Positions 10,018 through 19,212 of a stretch of DNA of 64,000 bases are shown one piece after another; positions within the stretch are counted from its first letter, which is position 1; the number at the start of each line of letters is the position of its first letter. Source of the stretch: Lysinibacillus boronitolerans JCM 21713 = 10a = NBRC 103108 (GTDB lineage: Bacteria > Bacillota > Bacilli > Bacillales_A > Planococcaceae); assembly GCF_000772935.1 (NCBI RefSeq), contig NZ_JPVR01000059.1, positions 1 through 64,000 of the forward strand. Reading direction: 5' to 3'. The notes beneath the pieces were generated by a model. The model did no database searches. It was not told the origin of the DNA and worked only from the letters and a program-made list of their open reading frames with translations. Made by a program: the position numbers and the translations under genes.

Positions 10018-10994
10018 CAAAACTACAATTTCAAAGACATCGTCGTTTGCGTGCCAATGCAACGATGCGATCAATGGTAAAAGAAACATACTTACATAAA
10101 GAGGACCTGATCTATCCTATTTTTGTAATAGAAGGCGAAAATATTAAAAATGAAGTACAGTCAATGCCTGGCGTTTTTCAATTTTCATTGGATAATCTAG
10201 AGGCAGAGGTGGATGAGGTTGTAGCTTTAGGTATTCCTGCGGTTATTTTATTTGGCTTGCCAGCTGAAAAGGATGCGGTTGGAACAGGTGCATTTCATGA
10301 TCATGGGATTGTGCAGGAAGCAACTCGACTCATTAAAACACGTCATCCTGAGTTATTAGTCATCGCGGATACATGCTTATGTGAATTTACGGATCATGGA
10401 CATTGTGGCTTAATTGAGGGCGATCAAATTTTGAATGATCCTTCATTAGATGTTTTAGCCCGCACGGCGATATCACAAGCAAAAGCTGGTGCTGATATTA
10501 TTGCTCCTTCTAATATGATGGACGGCTTTGTAACGGCAATTCGTGCTGGTCTAGACGAAGCTGGTTTTGAACATATTCCGATTATGTCCTATGCAGTCAA
10601 ATATGCATCCAGTTACTATGGACCTTTCCGTGACGCTGCAGATGGCGCTCCACAATTTGGTGATCGTAAATCCTACCAAATGGATCCTGCAAACCGTCTA
10701 GAGGCATTCCGTGAGGCAGAGTCAGATATTGAAGAGGGCGCAGATTTCTTAATTGTCAAACCTGCTCTTAGCTATTTAGATATTATTCGAGATATGAAAA
10801 ATAACTACCCATTACCGCTTGTTGCGTATAATGTTTCAGGTGAATATGCAATGATTAAAGCGGCTGCTATAAATGGTTGGATTGAAGAGAAAAAAGTTGT
10901 GCTTGAAACATTATTAGGTATGAAACGTGCAGGCTCTGATTTAATCATTACGTATCATGCAAAAGATGTTGCACGTTGGTTGGAGGAGAAATAA
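10014..10994 (+). CDS. hemB: Delta-aminolevulinic acid dehydratase (porphobilinogen synthase)
   Basis: 326 residues. HemB condenses two 5-aminolevulinates to porphobilinogen. The two active-site lysines are visible: Lys196 ([10 protein letters not shown]) and the Schiff-base Lys249 (L-I-V-K-P-A-L). The cysteine-rich metal segment [14 protein letters not shown] marks a zinc-type enzyme. The hemL ATG follows the hemB stop codon with no gap. Confidence 0.97.
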   Translation: MTKLQFQRHRRLRANATMRSMVKETYLHKEDLIYPIFVIEGENIKNEVQSMPGVFQFSLDNLEAEVDEVVALGIPAVILFGLPAEKDAVGTGAFHDHGIVQEATRLIKTRHPELLVIADTCLCEFTDHGHCGLIEGDQILNDPSLDVLARTAISQAKAGADIIAPSNMMDGFVTAIRAGLDEAGFEHIPIMSYAVKYASSYYGPFRDAADGAPQFGDRKSYQMDPANRLEAFREAESDIEEGADFLIVKPALSYLDIIRDMKNNYPLPLVAYNVSGEYAMIKAAAINGWIEEKKVVLETLLGMKRAGSDLIITYHAKDVARWLEEK

Positions 10995-12287
10995 ATGACA
11001 CGTTCTTACGAAAAATCAAAACAAGCCTATGCTGAAGCTGTTCAATTAATGCCGGGGGGTGTAAGTAGCCCAGTACGTGCATTCAAATCAGTAAATATGG
11101 ACCCGATTTTCATGGAATCTGGTCATGGGGCAATCATTAAAGACATTGATGGCAATGAATATATTGATTATGTATTGTCGTGGGGTCCGCTAATTTTAGG
11201 ACATACACATCCAGAGGTAGTGAAAGCAATTGCAGATACAGCTGCGAAGGGTTCTTCGTTCGGTGCTCCAAGCTATACAGAAAATCGCTTAGCCCAATTA
11301 GTATTAGACCGTCTACCAGGAATGGAAATGATCCGCTTTGTTTCTTCAGGAACAGAGGCTACTATGTCTGCATTACGTGTAGCACGTGGTGTTACAGGGC
11401 GTGATAAGATTTTAAAGTTTGAAGGGTCTTATCATGGTCACGGTGACTCTTTATTAATTAAAGCCGGTTCTGGTGTTGCCACATTAGGCCTTCCTGATAG
11501 CCCTGGTGTGCCTGCAGATATCGCACGGAATACGTTGACAGTTGCCTATAATGATTTAGAAGGGGCAAAAGTGATTTTCGAGAAATTTGGCGCAGAGTTA
11601 GCTGCAGTCATTGTGGAGCCAGTCGCAGGAAATATGGGGGTTGTTCCACCACAGCCCGGTTTCCTAGAAGGCTTACGTGCGCTTACTTCAGAGCACGGTG
11701 CATTATTAATCTTTGACGAAGTTATGACAGGTTTCCGCGTAGATTATGGCTGTGCACAAGGGTATTTTGGGGTAACACCAGATATGACTACTTTAGGTAA
11801 AGTAATCGGAGGGGGTCTCCCTGTAGGTGCGTTCGCTGGGAAAAAAGAAATTATGGAGCAAGTAGCCCCTGCTGGACCAATTTATCAAGCAGGAACATTA
11901 TCGGGGAATCCACTAGCGATGACAGCCGGTTATGAAACGTTATCCCGTTTAGACCATGGTACGTATGATTACTTTAAAAAATTAGGAGATCAGCTTGAGG
12001 CTGGTTTCCGTGAAGCAGCAACAAAATATAATATCCCGCACACTGTCAATCGTGCAGGCTCTATGATTGGCTTCTTCTTTACAAATGAAAATGTCATTGA
12101 TTTTGCTTCTGCTAAAACATCTGATTTACAATTATTCGCTGAATACTTCCGTCTAATGGCAGAGGAAGGTGTTTTCTTACCTCCTTCTCAATTTGAAGGA
12201 CTATTCATCTCAACAGCCCATACGGAAGAGCATATTGCGAAAACAGTGGCTGCATTCCATAAAGTATTTGCGCAATTAGCCAAATAA
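10995..12287 (+). CDS. hemL: Glutamate-1-semialdehyde 2,1-aminomutase
   Basis: 430 residues. PLP-dependent class III aminotransferase family. It converts glutamate-1-semialdehyde to 5-aminolevulinate and so supplies HemB. The PLP lysine is Lys269 in [10 protein letters not shown]. The gateway segment [10 protein letters not shown] and the D-E-V-M-T-G-F-R cofactor motif are intact. Last gene of the hem cluster, followed 9 nt later by a perfect terminator hairpin. Confidence 0.97.
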   Translation: MTRSYEKSKQAYAEAVQLMPGGVSSPVRAFKSVNMDPIFMESGHGAIIKDIDGNEYIDYVLSWGPLILGHTHPEVVKAIADTAAKGSSFGAPSYTENRLAQLVLDRLPGMEMIRFVSSGTEATMSALRVARGVTGRDKILKFEGSYHGHGDSLLIKAGSGVATLGLPDSPGVPADIARNTLTVAYNDLEGAKVIFEKFGAELAAVIVEPVAGNMGVVPPQPGFLEGLRALTSEHGALLIFDEVMTGFRVDYGCAQGYFGVTPDMTTLGKVIGGGLPVGAFAGKKEIMEQVAPAGPIYQAGTLSGNPLAMTAGYETLSRLDHGTYDYFKKLGDQLEAGFREAATKYNIPHTVNRAGSMIGFFFTNENVIDFASAKTSDLQLFAEYFRLMAEEGVFLPPSQFEGLFISTAHTEEHIAKTVAAFHKVFAQLAK

Positions 12288-12296
12288 AATTTGATA

Positions 12297-12335
12297 GAGC
12301 ATGCTAGAATTATTTCTAGCATGCTCTCATATTTT
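12297..12335 (+). terminator. Terminator of the hem operon
   Basis: GAGCATGCTAGAA (12297-12309) pairs perfectly with TTCTAGCATGCTC (12314-12326), then a short T tract. The core GCATGCTAGAA recurs in the terminator after the next gene (13056-13098). The 256 nt from here to 12591 hold a TATAAT at 12553-12558 but no convincing -35. Confidence 0.85.
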
Positions 12336-12591
12336 TGAAAAACAAAGCCCTTCGCCCGTCAAACTTGCTTTTTCTACCGTTGTACTTTTTTAATGGATCA
12401 AGCAGAAAGCATTATAGTGCTAGAGAAATGTAAGGACAAAAAGAGAGAATAGCATATATTTACTAGTAAACAAGATCTTCTATACTGGATGAAGGACCTG
12501 CTTTTGTCAAAATTACATCTTTCAGCATAGCCAAATTGTGGGCGATATCGTTTATAATATAGCTATTCATAAAAGAAAGTAGTGAATTGAT

Positions 12592-13038
12592 ATGGCAACA
12601 GGCACACACACGGTCGAAGTTCCTGTAGGGATTGAGCATGTATGGGATTTCGTTAGTGATATGGAAAAATGGGCAAAGCTTGTCCCAGGTTATAATGCAC
12701 ATGAAATGATTGATGAAAAACACTCCACTTGGACTTTTAAAGGCAATGTTGGCGTTTTGAAAAAAACAGTTGAAGTAGAAATTACAATCTTAGAATGGTT
12801 AGCACCATCAAAAGTTACATTCGAATTAAAGGGGCTTTCTGATAACTTCACAGGAAATGGCTATTTCCTCGCAGAAAGTATTGATCCTGAAAATACAAAA
12901 ATGACAGGATTCTTAGAAGTCGTTGCGGGCGGGTTAGCTGGCCCTGTTTTAAATCCTATTTTCAAACCGATTGTACCAAAGGCAACGCAAATGCTAACAG
13001 ATCGTGTAGCGAATAAAATTAAATTAGTAAATGTTTAA
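12592..13038 (+). CDS. CoxG/SRPBCC-family protein
   Basis: 148 residues, ATG start with only a weak binding site. The N-terminal motif V-P-V-G-I-E-H-V-W-D-F-V-S-D-M-E-K-W and the alternating beta strands that follow match the START/Bet v 1-like fold, of the group related to CoxG (carbon monoxide dehydrogenase subunit G family). Members bind hydrophobic ligands or help membrane recruitment. No cox genes are nearby, so a CO-oxidation role is not suggested and the real function is unknown. The gene stands alone between two terminators with a shared core sequence. Confidence 0.75.
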   Translation: MATGTHTVEVPVGIEHVWDFVSDMEKWAKLVPGYNAHEMIDEKHSTWTFKGNVGVLKKTVEVEITILEWLAPSKVTFELKGLSDNFTGNGYFLAESIDPENTKMTGFLEVVAGGLAGPVLNPIFKPIVPKATQMLTDRVANKIKLVNV

Positions 13039-13055
13039 AGATATGAACATTCATG

Positions 13056-13098
13056 AAACTGGCATGCTAGAATATTGCTTCTAGCATGCCAGTTTTTT
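13056..13098 (+). terminator. Terminator of the CoxG-like gene
   Basis: AAACTGGCATGCTAGAA (13056-13072) pairs with its exact complement from 13079, loop TATTGC, then six T. Its inner 11 bp are identical to the terminator stem at 12297-12326. Confidence 0.92.
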
Positions 13099-13187
13099 AG
13101 TAGTATCTATTTTTAAATGTGTTCAAATGGCAACACCCTAGCATACTCTCCTTTAAATCGTCATATGATGCAAAGGGAGGGATTATT

Positions 13188-13883
13188 ATCGAACACAAAA
13201 CTTGGAATATGCGCGAAGCATTTTGTTTTCCTGGATATGGCTGCCCAACTGAAATAGCAGCTGTACAAATTAAGCCACAATGGCAGGCAATGCAATTAGA
13301 AGATTCTTTGCGACTTATGGGCATCTATCATATCACCGCACACGTTCGCTTTGATTTTCAAGATATGCAAGCATTTGCAGAAAATGAAGATTTAATTACA
13401 ATTGATGCTCTAGACATCCAAGGAGATACTGGTTATTTTGAGTATGCTGTACCTTTACATGTGGATTTACCAAAAGAATCCGATGTCAAAGATTTAATGG
13501 TCAAGGATATTCGCTCTAGTCTAACAAATCAGATGTGTCAGCTTGAGTGGACCGTTACAAGTGTTTTTAATGAATATGAACCTGTTGATGAAAAAGCTGT
13601 GTTAGACAATCCGCACCTATCAACACATGCTTTCGAACAAGAGGAAACAATGGCCGTAATCGAAGAAAGTGTTCAAGTGAAACAACCTGCCGCAGTAGCA
13701 GCAGCTTCACGCCAAGAGAATTCTACAACAGTTGACCAAAAAGCTGTATTAAGAGAATCCTCAAGCCATATTGTTGTACGTGAATCCAGTACTTGGCATG
13801 AAGTGCCTTCTATGATTTGGGATCTAACAGAAGAATATACACCGCTTAAAGTTCGTGTTTCAAATGATATCTTTCAAAAGTAA
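13188..13883 (+). CDS. spoVID: Short SpoVID-like spore coat morphogenetic protein
   Basis: About 231 residues. The N-terminal segment (R-E-A-F-C-F-P-G, then L-R-L-M-G-I-Y-H-I-T) matches the start of Bacillus SpoVID (E-E-S-I-C-F, then I-I-G-S-L-E-L-T-G-E-Y). The position after hemL and before valS is where spoVID lies in Bacillus. SpoVID drives encasement of the spore by coat proteins and binds SafA. Here the protein is less than half the usual length and lacks the C-terminal LysM domain. The C-terminal half is acidic and low in complexity, ending with L-T-E-E-Y-T-P-L-K-V-R-V. Start: a strong AAAGGGAGG at 13172-13180 is followed by ATT-ATT-ATC and no ATG, GTG or TTG. I place the start at ATC 13188 (7-nt spacing). 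ATT 13185, or ATG 13209 without a binding site, are alternatives. A possible SigE -10 (CATACTCT, 13142-13149) lies upstream. Confidence 0.7.
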   Translation: MEHKTWNMREAFCFPGYGCPTEIAAVQIKPQWQAMQLEDSLRLMGIYHITAHVRFDFQDMQAFAENEDLITIDALDIQGDTGYFEYAVPLHVDLPKESDVKDLMVKDIRSSLTNQMCQLEWTVTSVFNEYEPVDEKAVLDNPHLSTHAFEQEETMAVIEESVQVKQPAAVAAASRQENSTTVDQKAVLRESSSHIVVRESSTWHEVPSMIWDLTEEYTPLKVRVSNDIFQK

Positions 13884-14066
13884 ATAGCAGAGAAGTAGCA
13901 GAAGTAATAAGAAGATTAAATCACCTGATGTTGGCACAATAATGACACGGATAAACTGAAAAGCACAAATCGGCACGATAATGGTTCTACAATAAAAACG
14001 AACTTGCCGTAGCCAAGGTGGTAAAAGCCAAGGGTTATACTTGCGTCGTCGCATTTGAATTGTCAC
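13860..14066 (-). CDS. Small membrane protein
   Basis: 68 residues from GTG 14066, or 64 from the ATG at 14054, which lies 11 nt after AAGGAAG. The protein has a basic N-terminus (R-R-R-K-Y-N-P-W-L-L-P-P-W-L-R), one hydrophobic stretch about residues 28-47, and a second (poly-leucine) about 50-64. So it is probably a two-helix membrane protein with a cytoplasmic basic head. It converges on and overlaps the last 24 nt of the SpoVID-like gene. I do not recognise a function. The tryptophan- and proline-rich head is too specific for a random frame, but the call is moderate. Confidence 0.55.
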   Translation of the reverse strand: MTIQMRRRKYNPWLLPPWLRQVRFYCRTIIVPICAFQFIRVIIVPTSGDLIFLLLLLLLCYLLLKDII

Positions 14067-14112
14067 TTCCTTTTCTATTTACTTTCCTCTTACTAAAAGA
14101 TGACTAAATCAC

Positions 14113-14142
14113 TTGAAAAATGACACGATCCTGCGGTACAAT
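14113..14142 (+). promoter_or_regulatory. SigA promoter of the valS T-box leader
   Basis: TTGAAA (14113-14118), 18-bp spacer, TACAAT (14137-14142). Transcription would begin near 14149, just before T-box stem I. Confidence 0.7.
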
Positions 14143-14161
14143 TAGGAAAATCAAATACAGA

Positions 14162-14434
14162 TGCTATGATAGGGAAGAGTAAATTTTGTCTACATTTTCA
14201 GAGAAGAAACGGTAGCTGTGAAGTTTCTATTTGTACGGAATTGAAGGTAGCCCTTGAGCAGCTTTAGTGAACTAATAGTAGTTAAAGCCGGTTAAACACC
14301 GTTACCGAATTGAGAGCCAGTAGGGTAGGCTGAGAAAATATGTCATTGAACATTTATCTTAACCACTGCTGGAATTAAAGGTGGTACCGCGAACTAAAAC
14401 TCCTTCGTCCTTTTAGACGAGAGGAGTTTTTTTA
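14162..14434 (+). ncRNA. T-box leader of valS (specifier GUA)
   Basis: The conserved T-box AAAGGTGGTACCGCG lies at 14377-14391. A terminator follows (AAACTCCT...AGGAGTTT with T-run, about 14396-14434). The stem I base pairs TGCT/AGGG (14162-14174) with CCCT/AGCA (14251-14260). The triplet GTA at 14247-14249, directly before the 3' strand of this helix, is the likely valine specifier. Uncharged tRNA(Val) would stabilise the antiterminator and allow valS transcription. Confidence 0.93.
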
Positions 14435-14495
14435 TTGGGTAAAAAATGAACAGCATTTCTTTACCTACAGTTTTCAAACAATAGGAGGAGTCAAT

Positions 14496-17141
14496 ATGAC
14501 AGAAAACATTTCAATGCCAACTAAGTATGACCCACAGTCCATTGAAGCTGGTCGCTATGAATGGTGGTTACAAGGGAAGTTTTTCGAGGCGCAGCCTGAA
14601 AGTGGGAAAAAGCCCTATTCAATCGTTATTCCACCACCGAACGTAACAGGTAAACTACACCTTGGCCATGCTTGGGATACAACATTACAAGATATCCTCA
14701 TCCGTATGAAACGCATGCAAGGCTATGATGCCCTTTGGTTGCCAGGTATGGATCATGCAGGTATTGCAACACAGGCAAAAGTAGAAGCAAAGCTGCGTGA
14801 GGATAATATTACACGTTATGATTTAGGACGTGAAAAATTCCTTGAAAAAACATGGGAATGGAAAGAAGAGTACGCTGGACATATTCGTGATCAATGGGCA
14901 AAGCTTGGTCTTGGATTAGACTATACGCGTGAACGTTTCACGCTAGATAAAGGTCTTTCAGATGCGGTAAAAACCGTTTTTGTTCAGTTATATGAAAAAG
15001 GTTTAATTTATCGTGGTGAGCGTATTATCAACTGGGACCCAGCAGCAAAAACAGCATTATCTGATATCGAGGTAATTTATCAGGATGTGCAAGGTGCCTT
15101 CTATCATATGAAATATCCATTAGCTGATGGCTCAGGCTATGTAGAAGTTGCTACAACACGTCCTGAAACAATGCTTGGTGACTCTGGGGTAGCTGTTCAC
15201 CCGAACGATGAGCGTTACCAGCATTTAATTGGTAAAACCGTTATTTTACCGATTGTAGGTCGCGAAATTCCGATTGTTGCTGATGACTACGTTGATATGG
15301 AATTTGGTACTGGGGTTGTAAAAATGACACCAGCCCATGATCCGAACGACTTTGAAGTTGGTAATCGTCACAATCTTGAGCGCATTCTAGTAATGAATGA
15401 AGACGGCACAATGAATGATCTTGCTGGCAAATATAAAGGAATGGATCGCTTCGAATGCCGCAAGCAAATTGTTGCTGATTTACAAGAAGCAGGAGTGTTA
15501 ATTCGCATTGAAGAGCATATGCATTCAGTAGGACACTCTGAACGTTCTGGTGCCGTTGTTGAGCCATACCTTTCAGCACAATGGTTCGTTAAAATGCAAC
15601 CACTTGCTGATGCTTCCCTAGAGCTACAAAAGGACGAAGAAGGGAAAGTAAACTTTGTTCCTGCTCGTTTTGAAAACACATATTCTCGCTGGATGGAGAA
15701 TATTCGCGATTGGTGTATTTCTCGTCAATTATGGTGGGGCCATCAAATCCCAGCTTGGTACCATAATGAAACAGGCGAAATATACGTAGGTAAAGAAGCC
15801 CCAGCAGATGCAGAAAACTGGACGCAAGATGAAGATGTACTCGATACGTGGTTCTCTTCAGCGCTATGGCCGTTTTCTACTATGGGTTGGCCAGATGAAG
15901 CAAATGAAGAATATAAACGTTACTATCCAACAAATACATTAGTAACAGGCTATGATATTATTTTCTTCTGGGTTTCTCGCATGATTTTCCAAGGCCTTGA
16001 GTTTACAGAGCAACGTCCATTTAAAGATGTGCTAATTCATGGTTTAGTACGTGACGGTGAAGGGCGTAAAATGAGTAAATCACTCGGCAATGGTGTAGAT
16101 CCAATGGATGTTATTGAACAATACGGTGCAGATTCATTACGCTACTTCTTAGCTACTGGTTCATCACCTGGTCAAGATTTACGCTATACAACTGAAAAAG
16201 TAGAAGCAGTATGGAACTTTGCCAATAAGATTTGGAATGCATCACGTTTTGCGCTTATGAATATGGATGGCATGACATATGATGAGATCGATTTAACTGG
16301 TGAAAAATCAGTAGCTGACAAATGGATTTTAACGCGCTTAAATGAAACGATTGAACGCGTTACCTCTCTTGCAGAGCGTTATGAATTCGGTGAAGTTGGC
16401 CGTGAATTATACAATTTCATTTGGGATGATTTCTGTTCTTGGTATATTGAAATGGCAAAATTACCTCTTTACGGTGAGGATGAAGCAGCTAAAAAGACAA
16501 CTCGCTCTATTTTAGCTTACGTACTAGATCAAACAATGCGTCTATTACATCCATTTATGCCTTTCATTACAGAAGAAATTTGGCAGCATTTACCACATGA
16601 AGGTGAATCTATTACAGTGGCAGCATGGCCAACAGTACGTACAGATCTTCATTTTGCTGATGAAGCAGATAATATGAAGCTCCTAATGGATATTATACGT
16701 TCAGTACGTAATATTCGTGCGGAAGTAAATACCCCAATGAGCAAAAAAGTACCGTTGTTTATTTCAGCGAAAGATGCAGCAACAGCAGCTGTACTTGAAG
16801 AGAATCAAGCATATTTAGAAAAATTCTGTAATCCTGACACTTTAACAATTGGTGAAGGTTTAGAGGCTCCAGGACAATCAATGACGGCTGTTGTGACAGG
16901 AGCACAGGTTTTCCTACCTCTTGTTGGACTGATCAATCTAGAGGAAGAAATTGCTCGCCTTGAAAAAGAATTAGAGAAATGGGCAAAAGAAGTGAAGCTT
17001 GTTACAGGTAAGTTATCGAATGAAAAGTTTGTATCGAAAGCGCCGGAAGCGTTAGTTAACGCAGAACGTGAGAAATTAGCAGATTATGAAAGCAAGCATG
17101 CAGTTGTGTTAAAACGTTTAGAAGAATTGAAACAAATGTAA
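14496..17141 (+). CDS. valS: Valyl-tRNA synthetase
   Basis: 881 residues, full length for Gram-positive ValRS. Class I signature H-L-G-H near residue 55 and K-M-S-K-S with its lysine at residue 525. The editing domain (CP1) lies about residues 190-360, with the [10 protein letters not shown] motif. The anticodon-binding domain and the valyl-specific C-terminal coiled coil (about 815-881) are present. RBS AATAGGAGGAG before ATG 14496. Controlled by the T-box upstream and ended by a strong terminator. Confidence 0.98.
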   Translation: MTENISMPTKYDPQSIEAGRYEWWLQGKFFEAQPESGKKPYSIVIPPPNVTGKLHLGHAWDTTLQDILIRMKRMQGYDALWLPGMDHAGIATQAKVEAKLREDNITRYDLGREKFLEKTWEWKEEYAGHIRDQWAKLGLGLDYTRERFTLDKGLSDAVKTVFVQLYEKGLIYRGERIINWDPAAKTALSDIEVIYQDVQGAFYHMKYPLADGSGYVEVATTRPETMLGDSGVAVHPNDERYQHLIGKTVILPIVGREIPIVADDYVDMEFGTGVVKMTPAHDPNDFEVGNRHNLERILVMNEDGTMNDLAGKYKGMDRFECRKQIVADLQEAGVLIRIEEHMHSVGHSERSGAVVEPYLSAQWFVKMQPLADASLELQKDEEGKVNFVPARFENTYSRWMENIRDWCISRQLWWGHQIPAWYHNETGEIYVGKEAPADAENWTQDEDVLDTWFSSALWPFSTMGWPDEANEEYKRYYPTNTLVTGYDIIFFWVSRMIFQGLEFTEQRPFKDVLIHGLVRDGEGRKMSKSLGNGVDPMDVIEQYGADSLRYFLATGSSPGQDLRYTTEKVEAVWNFANKIWNASRFALMNMDGMTYDEIDLTGEKSVADKWILTRLNETIERVTSLAERYEFGEVGRELYNFIWDDFCSWYIEMAKLPLYGEDEAAKKTTRSILAYVLDQTMRLLHPFMPFITEEIWQHLPHEGESITVAAWPTVRTDLHFADEADNMKLLMDIIRSVRNIRAEVNTPMSKKVPLFISAKDAATAAVLEENQAYLEKFCNPDTLTIGEGLEAPGQSMTAVVTGAQVFLPLVGLINLEEEIARLEKELEKWAKEVKLVTGKLSNEKFVSKAPEALVNAEREKLADYESKHAVVLKRLEELKQM

Positions 17142-17147
17142 AGTTGA

Positions 17148-17188
17148 AGCAGTGGATGACGAAAAAGTCATCCATTGCTTTTTTTTTA
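17148..17188 (+). terminator. valS terminator
   Basis: AGCAGTGGATGAC (17148-17160) with GTCATCCATTGCT (17167-17179), then a run of T. Confidence 0.92.
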
Positions 17189-17398
17189 TAGATCTAAAGA
17201 TATGCATTGTATTAGGAAAAAATATATAGTATTATTTAAAATAAATTAGACTAATAGATGGTGTATAGGGTTGATTTGGTAGGAAACAAAACCTAAATCC
17301 GTGTTATTTAGCCGTGAAAAAAAGCTTGGGTGAATGGACGGTATTTTAGATAGACAGTCTTTTTCATTAAAAAATAAGAGCCAATGGAGGTGTTGGGA

Positions 17399-17797
17399 AT
17401 GTCAGGAAATATTGCAACCATTATTACAAAAGTCAACAAAGCATGTGATGAACTAGACTTTGTAAGTGCGAGAGTATTGATCGAAACGAATCTCTTAAAA
17501 TTATCCGAAGCAAAGTATTATCGTTTATTGAATACAAGTGGCCGTGTCCTTATTAAGCACATATTAGCAAATAGTAATCCTCAGCAGGATAGCATTAAAT
17601 TATCAAGGACTGATTTATTAACAATCCAAAAAATTAATGAGTATTGCTCAGACTTTGATATATCAATGCTAAAAAGAACGTTAAAAAACGCTTTTGAATT
17701 AGTGCAACGTCCAGATGTACATCCGTTATTAAATAGTGATGCAAAAACTATTTTAAACAATATGGGTGCTTTATTAGGTGCTCACAAGGTACACTAA
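17399..17797 (+). CDS. Conserved-looking protein of unknown function
   Basis: 132 residues from ATG 17399, eight bases after GGAGG (an in-frame ATG at 17384 lies upstream of this site). The protein is soluble and largely helical, with leucine-rich amphipathic segments (D-E-L-D-F-V-S-A-R-V-L-I-E, Y-Y-R-L-L-N) and no signal peptide, membrane span or catalytic motif. I do not recognise it. It is monocistronic between two terminators. Its 210-nt upstream region contains a GATTT...AAATC hairpin and a GCCGT/ACGGT pair (17311-17342), so translation or transcription may be regulated. Confidence 0.75.
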   Translation: MSGNIATIITKVNKACDELDFVSARVLIETNLLKLSEAKYYRLLNTSGRVLIKHILANSNPQQDSIKLSRTDLLTIQKINEYCSDFDISMLKRTLKNAFELVQRPDVHPLLNSDAKTILNNMGALLGAHKVH

Positions 17798-17812
17798 TAT
17801 AATATTAATATG

Positions 17813-17842
17813 AACACGCAGTCGCTAGCTGCGTGTTTTTTG
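17813..17842 (+). terminator. Terminator before folC
   Basis: AACACGCAG (17813-17821) with CTGCGTGTT (17829-17837), then six T. Confidence 0.92.
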
Positions 17843-17919
17843 TATTTTACCATTTTGCTATGTTATTAAACGTTACTTGTACTAAAATAAAGATATTGCA
17901 GTAAGAGGGAGTGTTTATT

Positions 17920-19212
17920 TTGTTTCACACAATGAACGAATGTACAAAATTTATTTTTACATTAAAAGCAGTTGATCATAAACGTGCACCACTTGTCCTT
18001 ATGCGTAAAGTACTAGGACATCTAGATGAGCCTCACAACAAACTAAGAGTAATCCATGTAGCAGGTTCAAACGGTAAAGGCTCTACGGTGAACGCATTAA
18101 GAGAAATGCTACAACATGCAGGCTACACAGTAGGGGCATTTACGTCTCCACATTTAGAGCGAGTCAATGAACGTATGACCATTAACGGCCGCCAAATTTC
18201 AGATGAGCAATTTCTCTACTATTTCAATAAACTTGCGAAAATTATAGAAGAACACTACAATGGCGATTTTCCAAGCTTTTTTGAGGTAGTTACATTGATT
18301 ATGTTTCAATATTTTGCACATGAAGGAGTAGATATAGCACTTATTGAGACAGGGCTTGGAGGACGTTTGGATGCGACAAACGTCGTAAGGCCGCTTTTAT
18401 CTATTATTACAACGATTTCGCTAGAGCATACAGCCTTTTTAGGTGATACCTTCGCAAAGGTTGCCGCTGAAAAAGCTGGTATCATCAAAGAAGGCATTCC
18501 AGTTGTTGTAGGCGTTCAAAATGAGGAGGCATTGGCTGTCATTAAAGCTACTGCAGAGGAACGACATGCATCATGCTTTGTTTTAGGACAAGACTTCACA
18601 GTGACAAATAGTTGGCAGAGCACTGACTATCAGCACTTTACATATGAAAATGCTCATGTCTTGATGAAGGATGTACCATTAAAAATGGCTGGTCAACATC
18701 AAATAAATAATGCAAGTTTGGCCATCACAGCCATGCTAACATTACGTGAACAGGGGGCAATTGCCATTGCTGATGATTCTATTTGTCAGGGTCTACAATG
18801 TGCGCAATGGGCAGGCCGCTTCGAGCAATGGCCGAATCAAATTGTGCTAGATGGTGCTCATAATTCCGAGGGTACAGCTGCTCTTATCCAAACACTAAAA
18901 AACGTCTATCCAAGAAACAATTATCACTTTATTTATGCGGCATTAGCAGACAAGGATCATGCCAACAGTATAGAACTAATGGATGCTGTTGCCACCTCGA
19001 TCACTTTTACACAAATAGACCTACCGAATGCAATGCCTGCTGAAAGCTTAGCGAAGTTGTCGACACATGCAAATAAAACATATCATACAGAGTGGCTAAA
19101 AAGCCTTCAACCCGTATTACAAGGACGCCATAAAGAGGATATTATTGTCATAACAGGCTCTTTATACTTTATAGCACAAGCTCGACAGTGGTTACAGGAG
19201 GAAGGACAATGA
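17920..19212 (+). CDS. folC: Folylpolyglutamate/dihydrofolate synthase, first copy
   Basis: 430 residues. Mur-ligase family. It adds glutamate to dihydropteroate or folates using ATP. The P-loop V-A-G-S-N-G-K-G-S-T lies near residue 50. The Mg/folate loop G-L-G-G-R-L-D-A-T-N-V-V, the I-T-T-I-S-L-E-H-T-A-F-L-G motif and D-G-A-H-N in the C-terminal domain are intact. The start TTG at 17920 is 8 nt after GGGAG. An in-frame GTG at 17911 overlaps the binding site. It overlaps the second folC copy by 4 nt (ATGA). Confidence 0.93.
   Translation: MFHTMNECTKFIFTLKAVDHKRAPLVLMRKVLGHLDEPHNKLRVIHVAGSNGKGSTVNALREMLQHAGYTVGAFTSPHLERVNERMTINGRQISDEQFLYYFNKLAKIIEEHYNGDFPSFFEVVTLIMFQYFAHEGVDIALIETGLGGRLDATNVVRPLLSIITTISLEHTAFLGDTFAKVAAEKAGIIKEGIPVVVGVQNEEALAVIKATAEERHASCFVLGQDFTVTNSWQSTDYQHFTYENAHVLMKDVPLKMAGQHQINNASLAITAMLTLREQGAIAIADDSICQGLQCAQWAGRFEQWPNQIVLDGAHNSEGTAALIQTLKNVYPRNNYHFIYAALADKDHANSIELMDAVATSITFTQIDLPNAMPAESLAKLSTHANKTYHTEWLKSLQPVLQGRHKEDIIVITGSLYFIAQARQWLQEEGQ

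Noticed and set aside
13119-13187. GTG 13119 as start of the SpoVID-like gene
   Set aside because: No ribosome binding site, no homology in the added residues, and it lies upstream of the likely promoter -10.
17250-17380. Known riboswitch (cyclic-di-GMP or cyclic-di-AMP type) before the gene at 17399
   Set aside because: Short stems are visible, but none of the conserved core sequences of these classes can be matched.
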